64,000 nucleotides of DNA from assembly GCA_947167135.1 (NCBI GenBank), contig CAMVGV010000011.1, forward strand, positions 1 through 64,000. The letters are read 5' to 3'. The DNA comes from an uncultured Lachnospiraceae bacterium. GTDB taxonomy: Bacteria; Bacillota; Clostridia; Lachnospirales; Lachnospiraceae. Below are positions 1 to 7,607 of the stretch, piece after piece (position 1 is the stretch's first letter; each line of letters begins with the position of its first letter). A model generated the notes under the pieces. It worked only from the letters and a program-made list of their open reading frames with translations. It ran no database searches and was not told the origin of the DNA. The translations under genes were made by a program, and so were the position numbers.

Positions 1-55
1 GGAGAGCATCTGCCTTACAAGCAGGGGGTCACAGGTTCGAGCCCTGTAGGTCCCA
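1..55 (+). tRNA. tRNA-Val (anticodon TAC), 5' end cut by window
   Basis: The visible part starts inside the D arm. The anticodon stem TCTGC/GCAGG-type pairing closes the loop CTTACAA, giving anticodon TAC. A normal T arm (ACAGG/CCTGT) and the 3' acceptor strand AGGTCCC with discriminator A follow. CCA is not encoded. It is the first gene of a five-tRNA cluster. Confidence 0.9.
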
Positions 56-98
56 GTTTTTTTAAAAAGCTGAAGATCGTGACTTGGTAAGTGAATAC

Positions 99-177
99 GC
101 CGATGTGGCTCAATTCGTGACAGTTGATGAGCGAAGCGAGTCAAATGTAGGCAGAGCGCTGATTACAGATCAGCTGC
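99..177 (+). pseudogene. Broken tRNA-Thr copy with a 34-nt insertion
   Basis: Bases 99-115 are identical to the first 17 bases of the intact tRNA-Thr at 194. The D-loop is then interrupted by 34 unrelated bases (116-149), after which the tRNA sequence resumes (GGCAGAGC, then a degenerate anticodon arm). The T arm and 3' acceptor are missing, so it cannot form a tRNA. The leaders of both copies also match (AGTGAATAC versus AGTAAATAC), so this looks like a tandem duplication whose first copy decayed after an insertion. Confidence 0.7.
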
Positions 178-193
178 TCAAAGAAGTAAATAC

Positions 194-266
194 GCCGATG
201 TGGCTCAATTGGCAGAGCAGCTGATTTGTAATCAGCAGGTTAACGGTTCGAGTCCGCTCATCGGCT
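194..266 (+). tRNA. tRNA-Thr (anticodon TGT)
   Basis: The acceptor strands GCCGATG and CATCGGC pair perfectly. The anticodon stem GCTGA/TCAGC closes loop TTTGTAA, anticodon TGT. The T loop TTCGAGT and discriminator T are regular, and CCA is not encoded. Confidence 0.95.
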
Positions 267-301
267 CTCCATTACAGTTTTTGTGTACATTCTTAATTTA
301 T

Positions 302-383
302 GGATGGTTTCCCGAGTGGCCAAAGGGGGCAGACTGTAAATCTGTTGCAAATTGCTTCGATGGTTCGAATCCATCACCATCCA
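302..383 (+). tRNA. tRNA-Tyr (anticodon GTA)
   Basis: The acceptor GGATGGT pairs with ACCATCC. The anticodon loop CTGTAAA gives GTA. The length of 82 bases and the long variable arm mark a class II tRNA, as expected for bacterial tyrosine tRNA. The T arm GATGG/CCATC is intact and the discriminator is A. Confidence 0.95.
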
Positions 384-388
384 TTTGA

Positions 389-462
389 CGCGGGGTGGAG
401 CAGTCTGGAAGCTCGTCGGGCTCATAACCCGAAGGTCACAGGTTCAAATCCTGTCCCCGCTA
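389..462 (+). tRNA. Initiator tRNA-fMet (anticodon CAT)
   Basis: The anticodon loop is CTCATAA (CAT). The stem carries three consecutive G-C pairs (GGG/CCC) directly around the loop, and the first acceptor base C1 is unpaired with base 72 (T). Both are initiator hallmarks, so this is fMet rather than elongator Met. Confidence 0.93.
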
Positions 463-868
463 CTTTTATAACAGATTGTCAGGCGCAAGCCCATCCGTCG
501 CTTGCAAATGCGTACGTCGCAATGCGCGACAATCGCCCATTCGCTACGGAGCAAGCTCCTTCGCTTATGGCCGTTTGTCGCAAAATATTTTCATCGTCAT
601 ATGTGCTTTCGTGCGAGCACGAAGCCCATATTAGATGGGAATAGCGCAAGCCCATCCGTCGCTTGCTCACGGTTTGCAGACGCTTCGCGTCAGCAAATTC
701 TGCTTCGCAGAACCGCTTTCTTCGGAAGCGTCCATGTTCGCAACCGCCGGATGTACGTTTGCTCGTAAAGACGAGCAAACTATTTTCAGAAATCAGAAAG
801 TCCTTAGAGCGCAAGCGCTCACGTCCTTTTCGATTTTGAAAATGGCTTGCTGATCATCCTCTCTATTC
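463..868. repeat. Non-coding spacer full of short perfect hairpins
   Basis: No credible gene is visible in these 406 bases. A 22-base direct repeat (beginning GCGCAAGCCCATCC, at about 483 and 643) occurs twice. Many short inverted repeats follow one another: GGAGC-AA-GCTCC, GACGC-TTC-GCGTC, TTCTGC-TTC-GCAGAA, CGCTTTC-TTC-GGAAGCG (one wobble), an eight-base stem TTGCTCGT/ACGAGCAA, and GAGCGC-AA-GCGCTC. On the minus strand the TTC loops read GAA, so GCGAAGC mini-hairpins occur here as in the dispersed repeats elsewhere. Confidence 0.65.
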
Positions 869-941
<73 letters not shown>

Positions 942-1034
942 CTTTTTCATTTTAAAGAGAAACTGTATGCCGGGGTTTTCAGACGTCATTTGCTGTTATG
1001 CAGGCCGCGGTACTGAACGATTTATATTTATACA

Positions 1035-1925
1035 GTGGATATTAAGACAGAGAGCAAAACAACAGATACGAATAATAAGATCAAGGGAATAATCTGCATT
1101 ATCCTTGCAGCCTTCGGGTTTTCCCTTATGACCTTTTTTGTCAGGATTTCCGGGGATCTTCCCACCATGCAGAAGGCATTCTTCCGGAATTTTGTTGCGA
1201 TCTTTGTTTCGACAGCAGTTCTTCTCAAAGAAAAAATCCCATTAACTATCAAAAAAGAGAATCGTCCCGATATATTCTTTCGCTGTCTTTTCGGCACCAG
1301 CGGGTTAATAGCAAATTTCTATGCTATAGACCGGCTTGGTATAGCTGATGCGAATATGCTAAATAAGCTGTCCCCGTTTTTCGCCATAGTTCTTTCTGTT
1401 TTCATTCTGAAGGAAATACCTACAAGGCTGGACATAATTGCAACTATAATCGCCTTTACCGGGGCGCTTTTCATTATCAGACCAACGGGAACCGTGTCGG
1501 AGGTCATACCGGCACTCGTGGGATTATACGGTGGTTTCGGGGCGGGAACGGCCTATGTATTTGTGAGAAAACTCGGAAAAAAGGGCGAGAAAACTCCGAT
1601 AATAGTGATCTGTTTCTCGCTATTTTCCTGCCTTGTCACGCTTCCCGCCGTTATCATAGACTATCATCCAATGTCCGTAAAACAGCTGCTCTGTCTTATA
1701 ATGGCAGGTATTGCCGCCTCCCTCGGACAGTTTTCCATTACGAACGCCTACAGATTTGCTCCGGCGAAGGAGATCTCGGTCTTTGATTATACACAGGTTA
1801 TATTTGCGGCTCTTCTCGGAATGATATTCTTAAATGAGACACCGGAATTATTAAGTATTTGCGGATATGTAATAATCATCGGAATAGCCCTGATCAGGTG
1901 GTACTACCTTACAAAAGTTGAATAA
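1035..1925 (+). CDS. EamA/DMT-superfamily transporter
   Basis: This is a 296-residue integral membrane protein with about ten hydrophobic helices in two similar halves, the EamA (DMT) architecture. An early GFSLMTFFVRISG helix and a later half resembling it (ASLGQFSITNAYRFAPA, then LGMIFLNETP) are typical. Family members export or import small metabolites such as amino acids or nucleotide sugars, but the substrate cannot be read from sequence. The start is GTG with no clear Shine-Dalgarno; no better in-frame start precedes the first helix. It stands alone between the tRNA cluster and the FAD oxidoreductase gene. Confidence 0.85.
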   Translation: MDIKTESKTTDTNNKIKGIICIILAAFGFSLMTFFVRISGDLPTMQKAFFRNFVAIFVSTAVLLKEKIPLTIKKENRPDIFFRCLFGTSGLIANFYAIDRLGIADANMLNKLSPFFAIVLSVFILKEIPTRLDIIATIIAFTGALFIIRPTGTVSEVIPALVGLYGGFGAGTAYVFVRKLGKKGEKTPIIVICFSLFSCLVTLPAVIIDYHPMSVKQLLCLIMAGIAASLGQFSITNAYRFAPAKEISVFDYTQVIFAALLGMIFLNETPELLSICGYVIIIGIALIRWYYLTKVE

Positions 1926-1983
1926 GACGGAAAAGTCCTGTAAAATTGAACAATACGAATAAAAGCAGAGAAGCAGGTATCAT

Positions 1984-3180
1984 ATGAAATATCTAATCTT
2001 AGGCGCGGGTCCATCCGGGCTTACGCTGGCTGCAAAGCTAAAGGAAAAGGGAATAAAGGATATTATCGTACTGGAAAAGGAAAAAGAGGCTGGCGGACTC
2101 TGCAGGAGCATGAACGTGGACGGTGCCCCCTTTGATATCGGCGGCGGGCATTTTCTAGATGTACGAAGACCGGATGTAACGGAATTCCTGTTCAGGTATC
2201 TGCCGGAGAATGAGTGGGACAGATATGAGAGGGATTCCCGCATAGATCTGAAGGGACAGATCATAGGAAGCCCCATAGAAGCCAATATCTGGATGCTTGA
2301 TACGGACACACAGGTTGAGTACCTAAAGGCCATAGCGGAGGCGGGATCTGTGTCCGGCGTCCCGATGCCGGAAAAATTCACCGACTGGATATACTGGAAG
2401 CTTGGAAAGCGGATCGCAGAGGACTATATGCTGCCCTACAATAAAAAAATGTTCGGGGAGGAGCTGGATTCGCTGGGGACCTATTGGCTGGAAAAGCTGC
2501 CGGATGTTTCCTTTGAGGACACCTTAAGGAGTTGTCTCGAGCACAGGGCTTATGCCAGACAACCGGGGCATGCGGAGTTTTATTATCCGAAGAAATACGG
2601 CTACGGCGAGCTGTGGAAGAGGATGGCGGAAAGTCTGGGCGACTGCCTGAAGACGGGGGTTGCGGCAGAGAAGCTTGATATTGACAAAAGAAGCGTTAAT
2701 GATGAATATAGGGCTGATGTGATAATCAATACCGTTCCATGGACTGATCTTAAGGAAATAAAGGGTGCCGATCCGGCTTTAGCGGAACGCATAGGGAGGC
2801 TTAAGTATTCATCAATTGTCACAGAATATCACGAAGAAAGACTGGATACCTCTGCACACTGGATCTACTATCCCGATGAAGACAAGGAGTACCACAGGAT
2901 ACTAGTCAGACACAATTTCTGCCCGGGATCAAAGGGCTACTGGACAGAAACGAATCTCACACGTTACAGGGAAAGGGAAAGAGAGCATTTTGTAAATAAG
3001 TACGCATATCCCCTTAATACCATAGGAAAGAATGAGAATATGACGGAAATTCTTTCGGCGATGAAAGAGCATGGCATTATCGGGCTTGGGCGCTGGGGGG
3101 AATGGCAGCATTACAATTCGGATGTTGTGGCTGAACGCGCGATGACACTTGCAGATAAATTATACGGCAAGGCTTTCTGA
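1984..3180 (+). CDS. FAD-dependent amine-oxidase-like oxidoreductase
   Basis: The 398-residue protein opens with a dinucleotide-binding Rossmann motif (LGAGPSGLTLAAKL) and the second FAD signature (EAGGLCRS, then FDIGGGHFLD). This pattern belongs to the amine oxidase/protoporphyrinogen oxidase/UDP-galactopyranose mutase superfamily. It has no membrane segment. A weak Shine-Dalgarno (AAGCAGG) precedes the ATG. Family members near sugar genes often act on nucleotide-linked sugars or in cell-envelope polymer synthesis, and a ribokinase-like gene follows 80 bases downstream, but the substrate is not determined by what is visible. Confidence 0.75.
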   Translation: MKYLILGAGPSGLTLAAKLKEKGIKDIIVLEKEKEAGGLCRSMNVDGAPFDIGGGHFLDVRRPDVTEFLFRYLPENEWDRYERDSRIDLKGQIIGSPIEANIWMLDTDTQVEYLKAIAEAGSVSGVPMPEKFTDWIYWKLGKRIAEDYMLPYNKKMFGEELDSLGTYWLEKLPDVSFEDTLRSCLEHRAYARQPGHAEFYYPKKYGYGELWKRMAESLGDCLKTGVAAEKLDIDKRSVNDEYRADVIINTVPWTDLKEIKGADPALAERIGRLKYSSIVTEYHEERLDTSAHWIYYPDEDKEYHRILVRHNFCPGSKGYWTETNLTRYREREREHFVNKYAYPLNTIGKNENMTEILSAMKEHGIIGLGRWGEWQHYNSDVVAERAMTLADKLYGKAF

Positions 3181-3260
3181 TGAAGCAGATGGACGTCTGG
3201 ACAAGTCAAATGTGAAGATTTAGAGCAGTGAAAAACAGCTTTAACAGAGGAGGTAATATT

Positions 3261-4139
3261 ATGAAGGTATTAAATTTCGGGTCATTAAATATCGACTATG
3301 TTTATCCGGTGGATCACATCATCATTCCCGGGGAAACGGAGCCTACCGGGGATGTGAAGGAAAACTGCGGAGGAAAGGGTCTGAATCAGTCAATCGCCCT
3401 TTCAAAAGCCGGGGTAAAGGTTTACCACGCCGGTCTTGTTGGCGAAGAGGGACAGCTCCTTATCGACAAATGTGTGGAGAACAATGTGGATGCAACCTTT
3501 ATCAGAAAGATCCCCGGCCGCTCCGGACACACCATTATCCAGGTGGATAAGGATGGTCAGAATTCCATACTTCTATTTGGCGGCGCAAACAGGCAGTTTA
3601 CAAAGGAATATATAGACGAGGTTTTAGGCAGTTTCGGAGAGGGAGATATGCTGATACTCCAGAATGAAGTGAATCTTCTGGATTACATCATAGACAGAGC
3701 CTATGAAAAGAAGCTGAAGATCGTTCTGAATCCTTCGCCTTACGACAATGCAGTTGAAGAATGCGATCTGAAGAAGGTATCCCTCTTCCTTCTTAATGAA
3801 ATAGAGGGTGGTCAGATAAGCGGCGAAAAGGAGCCTGACAGGATACTTAAGGTTCTTTCGGAAAAATATCCAGATGCGGAGATAGTACTGACGCTGGGAA
3901 GTGAAGGCTCGGTATATAAATATAAGGATAAGGAATACAGACAGGGGATATACAAGGTTAAGGCTGTGGACACCACGGCTGCCGGGGATACCTTTACGGG
4001 TTACTTTATTTCCTCGGTGATAAGCGGGCATGACATCCCGGAAAGCCTTGATATTGCCGCAAGGGCGTCATCCATCGCAGTTACAAGACCCGGAGCCACC
4101 GATTCCATCCCGTTAAAGGAAGAGGTGGAAAAGATCTGA
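3261..4139 (+). CDS. PfkB-family carbohydrate kinase (ribokinase-like)
   Basis: This 292-residue soluble protein has both PfkB signatures: an N-terminal glycine-rich stretch (ENCGGKGLNQSIALSKAG) and a C-terminal anion-hole/base motif (VDTTAAGDTFTGYF) with the catalytic Asp in the GD pair. Such kinases phosphorylate ribose or another sugar at a terminal hydroxyl with ATP. The start at 3261 follows a strong AGAGGAGG site; an in-frame GTG at 3228 has no such site and was rejected. No transporter or regulator for ribose is adjacent, so the exact sugar is open. Confidence 0.85.
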   Translation: MKVLNFGSLNIDYVYPVDHIIIPGETEPTGDVKENCGGKGLNQSIALSKAGVKVYHAGLVGEEGQLLIDKCVENNVDATFIRKIPGRSGHTIIQVDKDGQNSILLFGGANRQFTKEYIDEVLGSFGEGDMLILQNEVNLLDYIIDRAYEKKLKIVLNPSPYDNAVEECDLKKVSLFLLNEIEGGQISGEKEPDRILKVLSEKYPDAEIVLTLGSEGSVYKYKDKEYRQGIYKVKAVDTTAAGDTFTGYFISSVISGHDIPESLDIAARASSIAVTRPGATDSIPLKEEVEKI

Positions 4140-4161
4140 CCACAAAGACACAGGTGTTTTC

Positions 4162-5529
4162 TCAGGAATGCTCCGCCTCGCTGCGGAGCATTCTTTCTAT
4201 CTTATTTATGCAAAAGAGGTATACCGGAACAATGTAAACGCAGCCTGAAAGCCAGGCAACCTGATCGGTAAAGCATATGGCAGCATAACCGAATACAGGC
4301 ACCGCGAAAATGCTCATAAGGATACGTGCCACCATTTCCGAGAAGCCGGAGAAGATCGTGATCAGGGAAAAACCAAGACTCTGGACCACCATACGGCAGA
4401 TACTTAAGATCCCCAGAGACCAGAAAAAGAGTCCCAGAGCGCCTAGATACCGCGCCGAAGCATCCAGAACGGCAGTGGAATCGCGGCTTACGAATAAAAG
4501 TGAGGCGGTACGCCCGAAGAAGAACATAAGCGCACCCGCAAGAATACCGTAGGAAACAGTGGTAATAAGGCCTATCCGGACTCCCTTGCGGATCCTTGAA
4601 ATGTTACCCGCACCGTAATTCTGGCTGCAGAAGGTTGCAACAGCAGTGGCGATGGCATCAAAGGGACACATGGCGAACTGCTTTATCTTCATTCCCGCAG
4701 TGAATCCGGAAACGTAAATACTGCCGAGAGAATTATTGGCCGACTGCATTACCATACTGCCGACAGCCGTTATGGAATACTGCATTCCCATAGGAAGCCC
4801 CATACCGAGAAGGGTGGTGAAATAGGAGCCTTTCACAACAAGATCCTCTTTCTTCGGAATGATGAATCTCATCTTTATTATAATATAGATAAGACATAGA
4901 ACCCCGCTTGATGCCTGGGAGGCAACGGTAGCTATGGCGGCTCCGAAAACACCCAGCTTCAGGATGGTAATACAGTAAATATCAAGACCTATATTTGCAA
5001 CTGTTGAAATGGCAAGGAAAATAAAGGGGGTGCGGCTGTCCCCGACGGAACGTAGGAAACCCGCGGCGGTATTGTACAGCAGTGTAAAGGGAATACCGCA
5101 GAATATCACAAAGAGATAGATATAGGCATTATCATATATGTCGCCGGGGGTCCGGAGAAGCCGGAGGATACTATGGCAGCCCAGGGCGCAGACAAGGGTA
5201 AGGAGGACGGAGAAGAACACCACAAGCAGAAGGCTGTGGAAGACATACCTTCTCAGGGATCCCATATCTCCGGCCCCGAAGCGCTGGGCAACGGGAACTG
5301 CAAAGCCTGCGCAGAGTCCGATGCAGAAGCCGAGAATAAAAAACTGTACACTGCTGGATGCGCCTACTCCTGCAAGAGCCTTATCGCCCAGGGTCTGTCC
5401 CACAATGGCAGCGTCAACTACGTTATAGGTCTGCTGGAAAATATTACCAAGCAGTAAAGGAAGGGCGAATTTCAGTATTAACTTCAGAGGATTTCCCTCT
5501 GTCATGGAATGTGCACTGCTATTACTCAT
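4162..5529 (-). CDS. MATE-family multidrug/sodium antiporter
   Basis: The protein has about 455 residues and roughly twelve membrane helices, starting with MSNSSAHSMTEGNPLK and a first helix ending PLLLGNIFQQTYNVVDAAIVG, a characteristic MATE opening. MATE proteins export cationic compounds in exchange for sodium or protons. I placed the start at 5529 (ATG); an upstream in-frame GTG at 5586 would add 19 unconvincing residues, and the ATG at 5505 is another possibility. Its 3' end overlaps the terminator hairpin of the convergent ribokinase gene. Confidence 0.88.
   Translation of the reverse strand: MSNSSAHSMTEGNPLKLILKFALPLLLGNIFQQTYNVVDAAIVGQTLGDKALAGVGASSSVQFFILGFCIGLCAGFAVPVAQRFGAGDMGSLRRYVFHSLLLVVFFSVLLTLVCALGCHSILRLLRTPGDIYDNAYIYLFVIFCGIPFTLLYNTAAGFLRSVGDSRTPFIFLAISTVANIGLDIYCITILKLGVFGAAIATVASQASSGVLCLIYIIIKMRFIIPKKEDLVVKGSYFTTLLGMGLPMGMQYSITAVGSMVMQSANNSLGSIYVSGFTAGMKIKQFAMCPFDAIATAVATFCSQNYGAGNISRIRKGVRIGLITTVSYGILAGALMFFFGRTASLLFVSRDSTAVLDASARYLGALGLFFWSLGILSICRMVVQSLGFSLITIFSGFSEMVARILMSIFAVPVFGYAAICFTDQVAWLSGCVYIVPVYLFCINKIERMLRSEAEHS
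4166..4199 (+). terminator. Intrinsic terminator of the ribokinase gene, inside the MATE 3' end
   Basis: An 11-bp stem (GAATGCTCCGC, loop CTCGCT, then GCGGAGCATTC) is followed by a T-rich run. It starts 27 bases after the kinase stop codon and also encodes the last residues of the minus-strand MATE protein. Confidence 0.7.
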
Positions 5530-5589
5530 CACGGCGCAAATAATAGACCTATTATCCGTTCCTGTCAATCTCTTATGGCAAAGCACAGA

Positions 5590-5828
5590 ATAAACGCATC
5601 AATCTCTCCATCTGTATTGACCGCATATCCACAAGCAAACCCTGCGGAACGCGCTACGCCAAGCTCTCCGCCAACTGCGGCTAGGCACGCGGAGCATTCA
5701 CGAACGATTTGTTTATACTCCGCGTGCCAATCCGCAGTAAGCGGCATATCTTGGCTGCGGTTCCGATAAAGGGTTATGCTTGTGGACACGCAGCCAATAC
5801 GTTTTCCGGAGAGAATTGATGCGTTTAT
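5590..5828. mobile_element. 239-bp long inverted repeat, MITE-like
   Basis: Terminal 11-base inverted repeats (ATAAACGCATC and GATGCGTTTAT) bound the element, and most of the interior is an imperfect inverted repeat whose arms meet near 5708. For example, TCCACAAGCA on the left matches TGCTTGTGGA on the right, and GGCACGCGGAG near the centre matches CTCCGCGTGCC. The arms differ by small substitutions and indels. A 74-codon minus-strand reading frame crosses it but resembles nothing known to me and is best explained by the repeat. It could be a MITE, or less likely a structured RNA. Confidence 0.55.
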
Positions 5829-5922
5829 CCTTGGTTGAGATCACACAATGTTTGCATTATAAACGCAGTACTGATAAAATGAAGTGTTAAATAACAGGAA
5901 AGCATAAAAATGAGGTTTTGTT

Positions 5923-6864
5923 TTGAAAGTACTTGTGCTTGGCGGAACCGGAATGGTCGGTTCCCATTTTATGATAAGTTATAAGAAAGACGGAGCGGAG
6001 GTAAAGGGTCTGGCCCGGAATTCCGCATCCAGCAGGATGGCCGCGATCCAGGACGGGGATATTATCCGCTGCGATATTCTGGAACGGGATGCTCTTATGA
6101 GGATAATGAAGGATATGAAGCCGGACATTATCGTCCATATGGCAGCCCAGGCATTCAACGGGGATTCCTGGAATCTGGAGTATGTTACACACGAAACCAA
6201 TTACATTGGAACCCTGAACGTTCTGTACTGTGCCAGGGAAGCGGCTCCCGATGCGAAAATACTGCTTGCCTGCTCCAGTGCGGAGTACGGCAATATAAAG
6301 GAGGAGGACTGTCCCTTAAAGGAGGACAGATTACTTACCCCCCATACTCCCTATGGAGTGTCAAAGGCGGGGGTGGAAAATCTGGGAAGGCAGTACGCGT
6401 TAAATTACGGTATGAAGGTGTATCTCCCCAGAATGTTTATCCATGTGGGAACGGGGCATCCGCCCGCAACCGCCATACAGAATTTTGCGAGACAGCTGGC
6501 GCTTATCAAGGCCGGGAAGCTGCCGCCGGAGATTCATGTCGGAAATCTGTCGACCTACAGGGATTATATCGATGTACGGGACGGGGTAAGGGCTATGCGG
6601 CTTATGATGGAAAAGGGTAATCCCGGGGAGCCGTATAATATCTGCAATGGAAAGGCATATCAGATAAAGGAGATCCTGGATATGCTGGTGAAGATATCCG
6701 GCACCGACGCGAAGGTTATTTCCGATGAAAAGCTGTTCCGCGTGGCGGATGAGCCGCTGCTCCTGGGAGACGACAGCAAGATAAAAGCACTCGGGTATGA
6801 GAGGGAATACAGCATGGAGCAGACCCTTACGGATGTGTTCCATGACTGGGAATCGAGGATATGA
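5923..6864 (+). CDS. NAD-dependent sugar epimerase/reductase, GDP-deoxyhexose reductase-like
   Basis: This is a 313-residue short-chain dehydrogenase of the extended type. The NAD-binding motif GGTGMVGSH is at residues 7-15, and a catalytic serine region (CSSAEYG) and YGVSK active-site pair are present. The stretch PRMFIHVGTGHPPATAIQNF resembles GDP-4-keto-6-deoxymannose reductases. It probably makes an activated deoxysugar for the glycosyltransferases just downstream. The start is TTG with GAGG eight bases upstream. It opens a block of twelve genes with gaps of 0-15 bases. Confidence 0.8.
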   Translation: MKVLVLGGTGMVGSHFMISYKKDGAEVKGLARNSASSRMAAIQDGDIIRCDILERDALMRIMKDMKPDIIVHMAAQAFNGDSWNLEYVTHETNYIGTLNVLYCAREAAPDAKILLACSSAEYGNIKEEDCPLKEDRLLTPHTPYGVSKAGVENLGRQYALNYGMKVYLPRMFIHVGTGHPPATAIQNFARQLALIKAGKLPPEIHVGNLSTYRDYIDVRDGVRAMRLMMEKGNPGEPYNICNGKAYQIKEILDMLVKISGTDAKVISDEKLFRVADEPLLLGDDSKIKALGYEREYSMEQTLTDVFHDWESRI

Positions 6865-6865
6865 G

Positions 6866-7603
6866 ATGCCTTCTTCATTTGAGAATGTGACTATACTTCT
6901 TCCCGCAATGGATGAAACCTATTCCCTGAAACAGACAGTGGATATAATAGCGGGTACCAATGTCAGAGAGGATATTGCGGAATTTATCCTGCTTCTCTGT
7001 GACAGAACAAGCCCTGAAACCAGAAAAACGGCAGAGGAGCTTGTGGAGAAATATAAGGACAGGATTCCGGTGTATATACACAATCAGGAGCTTCCCTTCG
7101 TGGGCGGAGCGATCCGGGAAGGGATAAACCTTGCGAAAGGCTCCCATGTGGTGATGATGTCTTCGGATCTGGAGACGGATCCCCATGTTATCAGGGAATT
7201 TATCGCAAAGGCAAAGAAATATCCGAAGCGGATAATCACAGCGACACGTTGGAAAAAGGGCGGCGGATTCGAGCACTATAATAAGATAAAGCTCATATGC
7301 AATCTGATCTTTGAGAGAGCCATCGGTCTGTTTTACTTTACCGGACTATCGGATCTGACCTATGCTTACAGGATCTTCCCCACCGACCTTATGAAGAGGA
7401 TAAGATGGGAGGAGCTTAGGCACCCCTTCTTCCTGGAAACCGCCCTGAAGCCCTTAAGGCTCGGTGTAAAATTCATTGAGATACCCGGACATTGGACTGC
7501 GAGGACGGAAGGGGAGTCACAGAATTCCTTCTTTGCGAATTTCAAGTATTTCAGGACCGCCTGGCATAACAGGTTCCTGAAAAAAGAACAGATACTTCTA
7601 TAG
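6866..7603 (+). CDS. Family 2 glycosyltransferase
   Basis: The 245-residue protein has a GT-A fold start (NVTILLPAMDETYSLKQTV) and a metal/nucleotide-binding acidic motif (MMSSDLETDPHV). There is no C-terminal membrane pair, so it is a soluble or peripheral inner-leaflet enzyme using a nucleotide sugar. I placed the start at the ATG one base after the previous stop; a longer in-frame version from 6797 would lie inside the epimerase gene. With the upstream reductase and downstream polytopic protein it suggests a small glycolipid or wall-glycan module. Confidence 0.8.
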   Translation: MPSSFENVTILLPAMDETYSLKQTVDIIAGTNVREDIAEFILLLCDRTSPETRKTAEELVEKYKDRIPVYIHNQELPFVGGAIREGINLAKGSHVVMMSSDLETDPHVIREFIAKAKKYPKRIITATRWKKGGGFEHYNKIKLICNLIFERAIGLFYFTGLSDLTYAYRIFPTDLMKRIRWEELRHPFFLETALKPLRLGVKFIEIPGHWTARTEGESQNSFFANFKYFRTAWHNRFLKKEQILL

Positions 7604-7607
7604 ATAA

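Noticed and set aside
300-853. Several open frames in the tRNA cluster
   Set aside because: They run through tRNA genes or the hairpin-rich spacer and have no ribosome sites or familiar motifs.
3228-3260. Upstream GTG start for the ribokinase-like gene
   Set aside because: The ATG at 3261 follows a strong AGAGGAGG site and begins the family's normal N terminus.
5565-5789. 74-codon minus-strand frame in the MITE-like element
   Set aside because: It lies within the inverted repeat and resembles no known protein; coding potential cannot be supported.
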